NCBI RefSeq assembly: GCF_004378255.1
Contig: NZ_SNQG01000005.1
Span: 434,001 to 498,000, forward strand
Source: Mucilaginibacter phyllosphaerae
GTDB taxonomy: Bacteria; Bacteroidota; Bacteroidia; Sphingobacteriales; Sphingobacteriaceae
Length of the DNA: 64,000 bases
Direction: 5' to 3'
This document shows positions 28,126 through 36,664 of this stretch, piece by piece (the stretch's first letter is position 1; every line of letters begins with the position of its first letter). Position numbers and translations under genes: made by a program. Under the pieces are notes generated by a model. The model saw only the letters and a program-made list of their open reading frames with translations. It did no database searches and was not told where the DNA came from.

Positions 28126-30057
28126 ATGCAGGTACCCGCCGGTGATTTTTTAAAACGCATTAACAATCCATCTGATTTAAAGGAATTTAAGGAAGATGAA
28201 CTTGAACAGGTTTGTAACGAGCTGCGCCAGTATATTATTGACGTAGTATCGGTAAACGGCGGCCATTTTGCCGCCAGCCTGGGCACGGTAGAGTTATCTG
28301 TTGCCCTACAATATGTATTGAACACCCCTTACGACCAGTTGGTTTGGGATGTAGGCCACCAGGCTTATGGCCACAAGATACTTACGGGCCGCCGCGAAAA
28401 TTTTCATACCAACCGCATTTACCAGGGTATAAGTGGTTTCCCAAAACGCAGCGAAAGTGTGTTTGATACCTTTGGCGTAGGGCACTCATCTACCTCTATA
28501 TCTGCCGCACTGGGCATGGCCGTTGCATCGCAATATAAAGGCGAAACCGACAGGCAGCACGTTGCCGTAATTGGCGACGGCGCCATGACAGCGGGTATGG
28601 CCTTTGAGGCACTTAACCACGCCGGAATAGAGAACTCTAACCTGCTGGTGATATTGAACGACAATAACATGTCTATAGACCCTAATGTAGGGGCGTTGAA
28701 AGAGTATCTGACAGATATTACCACCTCAAAACCATACAATCGTTTCCGTGATGATATAGCCACCGTGCTGTCAAAAATATCATCAATGGGCCCGGATGCC
28801 TTTAAAATAGCCAAGAAGATTGAGAAGAGCATTAAAGGCACCCTGCTTAAACGCAGCAACTTTTTTGAGGCGCTTAAATTCCGCTATTTTGGCCCTGTTG
28901 ATGGCCATGATGTAAAACATCTGGTAAAATTACTGCGCGATCTGCGCGATATCCCCGGCCCCAAGCTTTTGCATTGCATTACCGTAAAAGGTAAAGGCTA
29001 TGCCCTGGCAGAAAAAGACCAGACCAAGTGGCATGCCCCCGGTTTGTTTGACAAGATAACCGGCGAGATCAAAAAAACAAAATACGATAAGCCGCAACCG
29101 CCCAAATACCAGGATGTGTTTGGCCATACGATAATAGAACTGGCCGAGGCAAACCCTAAAATAATGGGGATTACGCCGGCCATGCCATCGGGTTGTTCTT
29201 TAAACCTGATGATGAAGGCCATGCCTAACCGCGCCTTTGACGTGGGTATTGCCGAGCAGCATGCCGTTACTTTTTCGGCAGGATTGGCTACACAAGGCTT
29301 GGTGCCGTTCTGTAATATATATTCCAGCTTTATGCAGCGGGCTTATGACCAGGTAATACATGATGTAGCCCTGCAAAAACTAAATGTAGTACTTTGCCTG
29401 GATCGAGCCGGTTTTGCCGGAGCCGACGGTGCTACCCACCATGGCGCTTATGATCTGGCTTATATGCGCTGCATTCCTAACATGACGGTTTCTGCACCCA
29501 TGAACGAGGAAGAACTGCGTAACCTGATGTACACCGCCCAACTGGATAATATGGGCCCGTTTGTAATACGTTACCCACGCGGTAACGGTGTGATGGTTGA
29601 CTGGCAACGGCCGATGAAAGCCATACCCATTGGCAAGGGCCGTAAGGTAAGCGATGGTGAAGAAGTTGCCATATTATCTATAGGCGCTATAGGTAACGAG
29701 GTGGTAAAAGCTACAGAACAATTACACACGGAAGGCTATTTCCCTGCGCATTACGACCTGCGTTTTGTGAAACCACTGGACGAAGCCCTGCTACACGAGG
29801 TTTTCACTAAATTCAATCACATTGTTACTGTTGAAGACGGCTGCCTGGAAGGTGGCATGGGCAGCGCCGTATTAGAATTTATGGCCGATAACAACTATAA
29901 AGCACAGGTAACCCGCTTAGGTATCCCCGATAAAGTGATTGAACACGGCGACCAGCCCGAACTTTGGGCCGAATGCGGTTTTGATGCCGCAGGTATTGCC
30001 ACCAGTGTTAAAAAGTATGCTATCAAAAGGGATAATACGCATATCATAGCGTCGTAA
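28126..30057 (+). CDS. dxs: 1-deoxy-D-xylulose-5-phosphate synthase
   Basis: TPP enzyme condensing pyruvate and glyceraldehyde-3-phosphate, the first step of the MEP isoprenoid pathway. At 643 residues it has a typical length. Motifs: the catalytic His region GGHFAASLG, DVGHQAYGHK and GVGHSSTSIS; the TPP motif GDGAMTAGMAFEALNHAG ending in NDNNMSI; the central DVGIAEQHAVTFSAGLA; and the DRAGFAGADGATHHG loop. It is a single-gene unit, convergent with the M28 peptidase across a repeat-rich gap. Confidence 0.97.
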   Translation: MQVPAGDFLKRINNPSDLKEFKEDELEQVCNELRQYIIDVVSVNGGHFAASLGTVELSVALQYVLNTPYDQLVWDVGHQAYGHKILTGRRENFHTNRIYQGISGFPKRSESVFDTFGVGHSSTSISAALGMAVASQYKGETDRQHVAVIGDGAMTAGMAFEALNHAGIENSNLLVILNDNNMSIDPNVGALKEYLTDITTSKPYNRFRDDIATVLSKISSMGPDAFKIAKKIEKSIKGTLLKRSNFFEALKFRYFGPVDGHDVKHLVKLLRDLRDIPGPKLLHCITVKGKGYALAEKDQTKWHAPGLFDKITGEIKKTKYDKPQPPKYQDVFGHTIIELAEANPKIMGITPAMPSGCSLNLMMKAMPNRAFDVGIAEQHAVTFSAGLATQGLVPFCNIYSSFMQRAYDQVIHDVALQKLNVVLCLDRAGFAGADGATHHGAYDLAYMRCIPNMTVSAPMNEEELRNLMYTAQLDNMGPFVIRYPRGNGVMVDWQRPMKAIPIGKGRKVSDGEEVAILSIGAIGNEVVKATEQLHTEGYFPAHYDLRFVKPLDEALLHEVFTKFNHIVTVEDGCLEGGMGSAVLEFMADNNYKAQVTRLGIPDKVIEHGDQPELWAECGFDAAGIATSVKKYAIKRDNTHIIAS

Positions 30058-30078
30058 GTAACTAACATTTCATTACTT

Positions 30079-30120
30079 GTTAAAGATTTGACAACTTTTA
30101 AAAGTTGTCAAATCTTTAAC
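30079..30120. repeat. Palindrome copy 1 (TTTGACAACTTTT family)
   Basis: A perfect 42-bp palindrome with no loop (21-bp arms), core TTTGACAACTTTT / AAAAGTTGTCAAA, 21 bp after the dxs stop. It is one of three related copies in 263 bp. Confidence 0.85.
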
Positions 30121-30170
30121 CCTTTGAAAATCTGTATTCAATAGCATTTTTTATTTTCGACATCCTTTTA

Positions 30171-30213
30171 CTTTTAGATTTGACAACTTTTAAAAAGTTG
30201 TCAAATCTAAAAG
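30171..30213. repeat. Palindrome copy 2 (TTTGACAACTTTT family)
   Basis: Perfect 21-bp arms (30171-30191 and 30193-30213) around a single A. It shares the AGATTTGACAACTTTT core with copy 1, but the outer bases differ (CTTTT instead of GTTAA). Confidence 0.85.
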
Positions 30214-30259
30214 CTTTCATTACGTCGCCCGATCACACCTCTGTTTCACAAAGAGTTAT

Positions 30260-30307
30260 AAATAGCAAGAAAGCCGTTTGAGTGACCAAGCGGCTTTCTT
30301 GCTATTT
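30260..30307. terminator. Bidirectional terminator between dxs and the M28 peptidase
   Basis: Perfect 17-bp arms (30260-30276 and 30291-30307) around a 14-nt loop with a GAAAGCCG / CGGCTTTC core. A/T-rich flanks lie on both sides, between two convergent genes. It is independent of the palindrome family around it. Confidence 0.75.
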
Positions 30308-30309
30308 AA

Positions 30310-30342
30310 AGATTTGACAACTTTTTAAAAGTTGTCAAATCT
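30310..30342. repeat. Palindrome copy 3 (TTTGACAACTTTT family)
   Basis: 16-bp arms around a single T. The inner core is identical to copies 1 and 2. Its left flank resembles copy 1 and its right flank resembles copy 2. It ends 13 bp before the stop codon of the M28 peptidase gene. Confidence 0.85.
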
Positions 30343-30354
30343 AAAATCCTTGTA

Positions 30355-31926
30355 TTACCTTGCTGGCGCAGCCGGCGGAGGGGTTGGTAATGCTTTGCGT
30401 GGGATCATGTCCTTACGCTCTGAGGTATTATAAACAAACGATGCGATGATAGTAGCGGCTTGTTTCAGGTCGTCTTCGCTCAGGCGGTCATAGGTATCCT
30501 GGTTGCTGTGGTGGGTACGGGTATTATAATCCATACCATCTTGTATAAACTGGAAGCCCGGCAAGCCAACCGCATCAAACGACTGGTGATCTGTACCGCC
30601 GGTATTGCTGATGGTTACGGTGGTAGCGCCAAGATCTTTAAACGGCGCTAACCATGCCTTAAATATCGGCCCTGCTGCGCTATCCCCCTGTAAATAAATC
30701 CCACGGATTTTACCGGTACCGTTATCCAGATTGTAATAAGCATCTAAATTTTTTTGCTCCGGCTTTAATTCCATCGTTTTAGGATCGCCAAAATGTGCGG
30801 CTACGTACCCGCGCGAACCAAATAAGCCCTGCTCCTCGCTGCTCCATAAAGCAATCCGGATGGTGCGTTTAGGTTTAAAGTTGATCGCTTTTAAGATCCG
30901 CATGGCCTCCATCATCACTGCGCTGCCTGCTGCATTATCAGTAGCCCCGGTTGCACCGTGCCACGAGTCGAGGTGGCCGCCTATCATAATCACCTGCTGC
31001 TTTAATTTTTTATCGGTACCCGGTATTTCGGCAACCACATTGTAACCCTGCAGGTCATCCGTAATAAACTGTGTTTTAATATCGGCTTCCATTTCAACCC
31101 TTTGTCCGGCTTTTACCAAACGTAAAATGCGCAGGTAATCTTCGCCACTGGTTTCTAACTCGGGGGCAACAGCTTTGGCAGTATCTGCATAAGAGGCTCC
31201 GTTTGTAGTAAAGGTGGTACCATAGTTACCACGCCCCTGGCTAAGTATCAGGCTAACTTTTTCATCCAATAAAAATTTACTGATGGTAGCGCGCATCGCC
31301 ATCATTTTTCTGCGGGCGGCAAACTGCGGGCTATTTGCATCAAAAGCCCGGCGGGGGCCGGCGGGGGCCATGGTTGCGGCAGCCATTTTATCCAGATCTT
31401 CGTCTGTATAACGCGACAGATCGGCTTTAATGCCACTGGCTAATTTTGCCTGGGTATCAAATATTACAATTTTACCGGCCAGTTTGCCTTTGTACTTATT
31501 CAGATCGGTAACGGTATCGGCCTTTATCAGCACAACCTCGCTTTTGATGGCGCCGTTTGTGCTTGGTGTCCATGCTTTAGGGATAGCGATGATAGCATGA
31601 TAATAAGGAACAGTGATAGCTGCATAGTTTTTTTGAACTTCCCAGCCTTTACCAAACTTCCCCCAAGGCTCTAATTTAGAATTAACCATCCCCCAGGTTT
31701 TTAACTGATTAACCGCCCAGGCCTGCGCTTTTTTTAAGCCAGGTGAATTTGCCAGGCGCGGGCCCGCAACATCGGTAAGGTAAAATGCAGTTTCCATTAC
31801 CTTAGAGTGATTTAACCCCTCCTCGCGTATTTTGTCAACAGCGGCCTGGTCAACATTTTCCTGCGCAAAGGCAGTTGCTGCTAAACCCGTAAAGGCCAAA
31901 TAAGTGTAAAGTAATTTTAATTTCAT
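30355..31926 (-). CDS. Secreted M28-family zinc aminopeptidase/carboxypeptidase
   Basis: A 523-residue exported peptidase with a signal peptide (about 1-21, ending ATAFA). It probably acts in the periplasm or at the surface. A PA-like inserted domain occupies about residues 120-270. The M28 catalytic core follows with paired-zinc ligands: GGHLDSWHGATGATDNAAG, WSSEEQGLFGSRGY, YNLDNGTG and the late His in TGGTDHQSFDAVGLPGFQF. The C-terminus is Pro/Ala-rich. It is monocistronic, convergent with dxs. Confidence 0.9.
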   Translation of the reverse strand: MKLKLLYTYLAFTGLAATAFAQENVDQAAVDKIREEGLNHSKVMETAFYLTDVAGPRLANSPGLKKAQAWAVNQLKTWGMVNSKLEPWGKFGKGWEVQKNYAAITVPYYHAIIAIPKAWTPSTNGAIKSEVVLIKADTVTDLNKYKGKLAGKIVIFDTQAKLASGIKADLSRYTDEDLDKMAAATMAPAGPRRAFDANSPQFAARRKMMAMRATISKFLLDEKVSLILSQGRGNYGTTFTTNGASYADTAKAVAPELETSGEDYLRILRLVKAGQRVEMEADIKTQFITDDLQGYNVVAEIPGTDKKLKQQVIMIGGHLDSWHGATGATDNAAGSAVMMEAMRILKAINFKPKRTIRIALWSSEEQGLFGSRGYVAAHFGDPKTMELKPEQKNLDAYYNLDNGTGKIRGIYLQGDSAAGPIFKAWLAPFKDLGATTVTISNTGGTDHQSFDAVGLPGFQFIQDGMDYNTRTHHSNQDTYDRLSEDDLKQAATIIASFVYNTSERKDMIPRKALPTPPPAAPAR

Positions 31927-32008
31927 AATAAGTCAGTTAGTTTATACAACAAACTTATCTAACAAAATTAAAACGAGTTTTAACAAAGCTGTTACATATA
32001 GATAATCT

Positions 32009-32050
32009 TTAAACACAAAAAAGGCGGTTGTAGCCGCCTTTTTTGTGTTT
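32009..32050 (-). terminator. Terminator of the outer-membrane barrel gene
   Basis: A perfect 17-bp hairpin (32011-32027 / 32034-32050) with GGCGG / CCGCC at the top and long A and T tracts at the base, 16 bp past the stop of the barrel gene on the minus strand. Confidence 0.85.
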
Positions 32051-32066
32051 AAGAATGATTAAGTAA

Positions 32067-32645
32067 TTATCTAACGTCGCCTTCAACTTTTCTGGCGGTG
32101 CTTCTGCCCGGCAAATAAATTTGGAAACCAAAAGATAAATTAAGATTGCTTTGGTAAGATTGGTTACCAAAACCAGCTAAACCATTATACTTCAGCAAAG
32201 TTTCTAAACCGATGCTTGGGGTAATAAAGTAAGCAAAACCCGGGCCTACGCTAATGTCTAAACCGTTGGTGCTGCCACCGCCATCGCTAACGTTACGGCC
32301 ACCTAAACCTGCTGTTGCTTCTGCAAAGAAACGGCCATGGCGTAATACCTCAACATCTTTGCCTGTATAATAACGGCCTAAGGCGCCAACACCATAATTT
32401 GTAGTTGTTGGTGTACCTTTAGCCGTTTGGATGCCTAAATTAGCATAAGCACCTAAAGCAACGTTATCCTGAATAAACCAGGCAGCTTTTGGGGTTAAAT
32501 CAAAACTAAATACCTTGGGGTCATCAAGGCCTAAGTTAAGGTTAGCCAGGTTGCCACCCATTAATACGTTCCCTTTTTGGATTTGCGCAGAAGCTGAGAA
32601 TTTTAGTCCTGCAAGTAATACGAATAGTAAAGTAATCTTTTTCAT
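32067..32645 (-). CDS. Small outer-membrane beta-barrel protein
   Basis: About 192 residues from the ATG at 32645; a start 21 bases earlier would put seven polar residues before the signal peptide. Signal peptide about 1-20 (KKITLLFVLLAGLKFSASA). The rest alternates glycine- and aromatic-rich strands (GNLANLNLGLD, GVGALGRYYTG, LNLSFGFQIYLPGR) as in OmpW/OmpA-like eight-stranded barrels. No periplasmic domain is present. Function unknown; it is transcribed alone and has its own terminator. Confidence 0.78.
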   Translation of the reverse strand: MKKITLLFVLLAGLKFSASAQIQKGNVLMGGNLANLNLGLDDPKVFSFDLTPKAAWFIQDNVALGAYANLGIQTAKGTPTTTNYGVGALGRYYTGKDVEVLRHGRFFAEATAGLGGRNVSDGGGSTNGLDISVGPGFAYFITPSIGLETLLKYNGLAGFGNQSYQSNLNLSFGFQIYLPGRSTARKVEGDVR

Positions 32646-32958
32646 GATGTATGTGTTTCCACACATTTAACAAGGGCTATGCCATCAGCATGAAACCAAG
32701 CATTAACTTTTTATTAATTTAAATACATCTACAGTTAATGAATTTATATATCGCTTATTTACAATAAGATAAGAGTTGTATAAAAAATCTATTAAAAAAT
32801 GGCTTAGTTGCTAAAGTGATACAATTTGATAATTCTGTATAGTTATTTAGCATCATATTTAGGCCAATTAAGGCTTCAATATATCAATTTAAGGCATTTT
32901 TAAATCTTTTACGACACTGAATAGCCGTTTAAATGAAATAGCCAGGCTAAGGGGTAAC
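32646..32958. other. A/T-rich intergenic region
   Basis: 313 bp of strongly A/T-rich sequence between the barrel gene and the response-regulator gene. It must hold the barrel promoter on the minus strand. No coding ORF, clear hairpin or TAnnTTTG match stands out. Confidence 0.5.
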
Positions 32959-33651
32959 TTAATTGATAAGCAGCTTATAGCCCCTGCCATGCACGTTAAT
33001 GATCTCTACTGTTGGGTCATCTTTTAAATACTTACGGATCTTACTTAAAAAAACATCCATACTGCGGCCGTTAAAGTAATTGTCGTCATGCCAGATGTTG
33101 AGCAGGGCTTCTTCGCGGGTTAGCACTTCATTTTTTTTGATGCAAAGCAGGCGCAGCAACTCGGCTTCTTTGGTAGATAATTTTTGGATGGCATCGCCGC
33201 GGGTTATCAACTGCGAGGTATAATCAAAACTATAAATGCCCAGCTTAAAATGCGACGGGCTCTCATTACCTTTTTTATCAACAGATTCCGAGCGTTTTAG
33301 CAAGGCGTTTATGCGCAGTAAAAGCTCCTCTATACGAAAAGGTTTAGTAATGTAATCGTCGCCCCCCAGGTTAAAGGCCTCGGTTTTATCCTCTATCATC
33401 GCTTTCGCAGTAGCAAATATGATAGGTACTTTCGGGTTTATTTTACGAATCTCTCTCCCTAATGTAAAGCCGTCCTTTTTAGGCATCATTACATCCAGTA
33501 TCAACAGGTCGTAATTTTGTTTGGTAAAGGCGCGCAGGCCTTCATCGCCATCTTTACAAAGCACAACATCAAACTTGCCTTTTAGCGCCAGGTAATCCTG
33601 CAGCAGCAGGCCCAGGTTCGGGTCATCCTCAACGAGTAATATTTTTTTCAT
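32959..33651 (-). CDS. OmpR/PhoB-family response regulator
   Basis: About 230 residues from the ATG at 33651 (MKKILLVEDD); the in-frame TTG upstream is unlikely. Receiver domain about 1-118 with acidic pair EDD, phospho-Asp in LLILDVMMP, Thr in FATAK and Lys in YITKPF. The winged-helix DNA-binding domain (about 130-230) ends in SMDVFLSKIRKYLKDD and VHGRGYKLLI. Its kinase gene lies 101 bp upstream. The pair resembles RprXY-type systems of Bacteroidota, but that assignment is only by resemblance. Confidence 0.93.
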   Translation of the reverse strand: MKKILLVEDDPNLGLLLQDYLALKGKFDVVLCKDGDEGLRAFTKQNYDLLILDVMMPKKDGFTLGREIRKINPKVPIIFATAKAMIEDKTEAFNLGGDDYITKPFRIEELLLRINALLKRSESVDKKGNESPSHFKLGIYSFDYTSQLITRGDAIQKLSTKEAELLRLLCIKKNEVLTREEALLNIWHDDNYFNGRSMDVFLSKIRKYLKDDPTVEIINVHGRGYKLLIN

Positions 33652-33728
33652 GCTTTTAGTTTGGATGCCGGCCAAAACCGTAAGTCCCTTAAGATAATAA
33701 TAATTTGTATGTATTTATTTCCGGCTAT

Positions 33729-33747
33729 CCGGCCCGCAAAAGGCCGG
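33729..33747 (-). repeat. Short GC-rich hairpin between kinase and regulator genes
   Basis: CCGGCC / GGCCGG arms with a 7-nt loop, 6 bp past the kinase stop, with no T-run. It may tune read-through from kinase to regulator rather than terminate. Confidence 0.4.
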
Positions 33748-33752
33748 TTTTG

Positions 33753-35582
33753 TTAAGCAACAGGAAATTTAAGTTCAAACTCTGCCCCCTTTTCCTTTTC
33801 AGACCTTACGCTGATAGTGCCATCCAGGCGCTTAACTATCGTATTAACATAACTTAGCCCCAGCCCAAAGCCTTTAACATCGTGCAGGTTACCTGTTGGT
33901 ATGCGGTAAAACTGTTCAAATATCTTAGTCTGCTGGTCGCGGCTCATGCCAATACCCTTATCGGCCACTTTAATAACAAGGTGACCGTTTCTGTTTACAG
34001 TACTAATGGCAATTTCCGGCGCCTCTTTACTATACTTTATGGCGTTATCTATCAGGTTATACATTACATTGGTAAAATGCAGTTCATCGGCCATAATAAC
34101 CGGCTGCTCGGCATCCAGGTTTAAGGTAAATGCGGCATCGTGCTTTTGCATTTTAAGTGCCATGCTATCCAGCACAATGGTAATCATATCGTTCACATCA
34201 AGCCTCTTTTTTTCAAGCTTAAAGTCGTTCTTTTCAATACGGGCAATATTCAGTACACGTTCTATATGGCTGCCAAGGCGCAAGTTTTCTTCATAAATAA
34301 CATTGGCCAGGCGGGCAACACGGGTTTTATCTTCGGCAATCTCATCGTCTTTTAAAGCCTCGCTGGCAATCATAATAGTTGATACCGGCGTTTTAAACTC
34401 GTGGGTCATGTTGTTGATAAAGTCTATCTTCATTTCCGAGATCTTTTTTTGCCGCAGAATAGAAAATATGGTGTAACCAAAGCAAAATACCAGCACAAAC
34501 AACAAACCGCCGGTTGTACCGATAGAGGCCGTCATGTTCCCTAAAATAAATGAACTTTTTTGCGGAAAAAATATTTTTATTTTACCCGGGTCATTGATCA
34601 GTTCGTTACTAAAAATCGCTTTTTGATAGGTATAAGCCGGGATGAATTGCGGTTTTATACCTTTAAGATCCATTGCGCTCGAAAAAATAAGTGAGTCGCT
34701 GTTAGCGGTGCTTACTTCGTAGCTAAACGGCAGGAAAATCCCGCGGTTATGCAACTCAAACCTCAGTAACGAATCTATCCAGAAATTATTTAAACGCTTA
34801 TCCAGCGGCTCATCGCTTTTGCGGTATTCTTCGGCAAGATTTTCGATCACACTGGGCTTTTTATTATCAGGCGTTGCGTTCTCCAATGAATCAGTTTCCA
34901 GCATTTTTTTTACCTGCTTAAACTGCCGTTCTTTTTGATTGCGCTCCTGTTGCCTTAACCACTCGGGGTTAAGGTGTGGTACCGATATTACCTGAGGGCC
35001 AAACTGGGGGTCGATGTAAGTATATCGCAGGGTATCAAACTTATGCAGTTTTTGCTTTTTTAATGATACGGGTGCCGCTTTTACAAGCTCGGGTATAAAA
35101 CGCCCGTGCAGTTCACCAAATTCATCAATATACTGCTCAATGCGGATACGCAAATTCACAGATCCCTGCTGCATCAGGGCGGCCACATCATCATCCATCT
35201 TTTTGTGCAGTATCATCCGCTTTAAGCTATCGCGCAGCATAGCCAGCTTACGTTCGCGCTTACTTTGCTTCTTTTTGATGACCAGGTTATCGCCCATACG
35301 GCTTTTACTGCCGTTGATGCTTATTTCGGTTTGCCGGTCAACTATTTTTGTCTGCTTAACCGGTAGCTTATTCTTCTCTTCGCTTTTGGCATTTAAGAAA
35401 TTAAGCGCGTCCTGCTTGGCCACCTTTGATACTACATTACCCAGCGCTTCGTTAACAGAACGGTTAAAAAGTTCGGACTGCATTTGGTAAGACTGGCGCA
35501 AAAAATATAATTGCATCACCACCACACCCAGCAGTCCAAACCCCATTAAACCAATTATAAGTGCAATGCTCTTCTTTTTCAT
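33753..35582 (-). CDS. Membrane sensor histidine kinase
   Basis: About 609 residues from the ATG at 35582. Two membrane helices (about 5-26 and 358-380) enclose a large periplasmic sensor region of about 330 residues rich in Lys/Gln, without a PAS or Cache motif I recognise. The kinase core has the phospho-acceptor His in NNMTHEFKTPVSTI, the N box NLIDNAIKYSKEAP, and the G boxes DKGIGMS and GFGLGLSYV. It is the first gene of the pair with the downstream regulator and has a strong leaderless-type promoter with direct repeats upstream. Confidence 0.93.
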   Translation of the reverse strand: MKKKSIALIIGLMGFGLLGVVVMQLYFLRQSYQMQSELFNRSVNEALGNVVSKVAKQDALNFLNAKSEEKNKLPVKQTKIVDRQTEISINGSKSRMGDNLVIKKKQSKRERKLAMLRDSLKRMILHKKMDDDVAALMQQGSVNLRIRIEQYIDEFGELHGRFIPELVKAAPVSLKKQKLHKFDTLRYTYIDPQFGPQVISVPHLNPEWLRQQERNQKERQFKQVKKMLETDSLENATPDNKKPSVIENLAEEYRKSDEPLDKRLNNFWIDSLLRFELHNRGIFLPFSYEVSTANSDSLIFSSAMDLKGIKPQFIPAYTYQKAIFSNELINDPGKIKIFFPQKSSFILGNMTASIGTTGGLLFVLVFCFGYTIFSILRQKKISEMKIDFINNMTHEFKTPVSTIMIASEALKDDEIAEDKTRVARLANVIYEENLRLGSHIERVLNIARIEKNDFKLEKKRLDVNDMITIVLDSMALKMQKHDAAFTLNLDAEQPVIMADELHFTNVMYNLIDNAIKYSKEAPEIAISTVNRNGHLVIKVADKGIGMSRDQQTKIFEQFYRIPTGNLHDVKGFGLGLSYVNTIVKRLDGTISVRSEKEKGAEFELKFPVA

Positions 35583-35589
35583 GCAATCA

Positions 35590-35618
35590 CAAAAATATTT
35601 TAAATTATATGAGAACAA
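35590..35618 (-). promoter_or_regulatory. Predicted promoter of the kinase-regulator operon
   Basis: Minus strand: TTG (35618-35616), an 18-bp spacer, then TATTTTTG (35597-35590). The ATG follows 7 nt after the -7 element, so the message should have almost no leader. Confidence 0.6.
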
Positions 35619-35622
35619 TTGC

Positions 35623-35642
35623 TTTTAACAAATTTTAACAAA
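35623..35642. promoter_or_regulatory. Tandem TTTTAACAAA repeats, candidate regulator box
   Basis: Two exact tandem copies of TTTTAACAAA directly upstream of the kinase-operon -33 element. Two more TTTTAACC copies follow at 35655-35662 and 35693-35700, towards the divergent gene. A 10-bp direct repeat beside -33 fits an OmpR-family activator site. Confidence 0.5.
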
Positions 35643-35683
35643 TTACTTTATCGCTTTTAACCTAGTGATTGCTAACCGTTTTA

Positions 35684-35691
35684 TAAATTTG
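35684..35691 (+). promoter_or_regulatory. Candidate -7 element for the 35715 gene
   Basis: TAAATTTG matches TAnnTTTG, 23 nt before the ATG. No matching -33 was found. The divergent kinase promoter is about 70 bp away, so shared control is possible. Confidence 0.4.
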
Positions 35692-35714
35692 CTTTTAACC
35701 TTAATAACACAACA

Positions 35715-36599
35715 ATGAATAAAATATTTAAACCGGGCTTTGAGTTGATATTTTCGGTTGCGCTGATAGCCATACTGGGCCTGCCACCGCTGGTATTGGC
35801 CCAAACTCAAAAAAGTATAGAGATACAGATTGTTAATGGCGATACCACCGTTAACGGCAAGGATATTAAAAAACTATCGCCCGCAGAACGCAGCAATGCC
35901 TTGGCCGAAATAAATAATCTGCCGCAAACCCCCATTCCCCCGGCTGCATCCGGCCCTGTTAATGCTACAATAACCATTAAAAAAAGAATTAACAGCGGCA
36001 ATAACCATGATGTTATTATTGAGCGAAGCACCACCCGCAACGATCTGCCCCAAATTGCCGGTTTGGATAGCAGCAAAAAAGAGGTTAAAATTCATTTAAG
36101 AAAACTAAAAGGAGCAGATAGCGTACAGGCATTTACGTACCGTTTTGATAACGACCTGCCGCCGATGGACCTGAAAACGTTTAGTTTTGATATGCCTAAA
36201 CACAAACAAATAATTGCACCTGCCGGCCGCAATACACAAAATTTTAATTACACCAATACAGATAACGATGGTATCAGCACCAACATCAGCTTTAATGTAT
36301 CTGATGCATCTAAAGAAAAAGCCATGCGTATTGCCGGTACTGATAAGGCCGAATTAGCCATTAACAACCTTAACCTGCTGCCGGAGTTTTCTACCGGTAA
36401 AACAGTATTATCATTCAATCTGCCGGCAAAAACCCCGGCAGAAGCTAAATTTTACGATACTAAAGGCACTATTTTATGGGCTGATAAAGTAGTAGCGGGT
36501 AGTTTTAGCAAAAAAACAATATTACCAATAAATGGCGTTTACTATCTGTTGATAAAACAGGGTGCAGCCACATCTGTAAAAAAAATAGTTAAGGAATAG
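35715..36599 (+). CDS. Exported protein with T9SS-type C-terminal sorting-like domain
   Basis: 294 residues with a signal peptide (about 1-29, ending LVLAQ). The middle is polar, Asn/Thr/Lys-rich and shows no recognised domain. The last 60 residues (AKFYDTKGTILWADKV, then INGVYYLLIKQG, then VKKIVKE) follow the type A T9SS sorting pattern: a strand ending G-x-hydrophobic, GxYxLxI and a final KKIVxE. It could therefore be exported through SprA. It diverges from the two-component operon, whose regulator may control it. The specific function is unknown. Confidence 0.7.
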   Translation: MNKIFKPGFELIFSVALIAILGLPPLVLAQTQKSIEIQIVNGDTTVNGKDIKKLSPAERSNALAEINNLPQTPIPPAASGPVNATITIKKRINSGNNHDVIIERSTTRNDLPQIAGLDSSKKEVKIHLRKLKGADSVQAFTYRFDNDLPPMDLKTFSFDMPKHKQIIAPAGRNTQNFNYTNTDNDGISTNISFNVSDASKEKAMRIAGTDKAELAINNLNLLPEFSTGKTVLSFNLPAKTPAEAKFYDTKGTILWADKVVAGSFSKKTILPINGVYYLLIKQGAATSVKKIVKE

Positions 36600-36664
36600 C
36601 ATCTTATAATTGATTATATTAACAACTTTAAAGTATAATTCTCACATTAAACCTAACCTTTCAC

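Noticed and set aside
30079..30342. Phage attachment site or CRISPR
   Set aside because: There is no integrase or tRNA; the units are palindromes with unequal spacing, and a normal terminator lies between them.
35583..35618. TTG start for the kinase at 35618
   Set aside because: That TTG is the -33 element of a good promoter; the signal helix begins right after the ATG at 35582.
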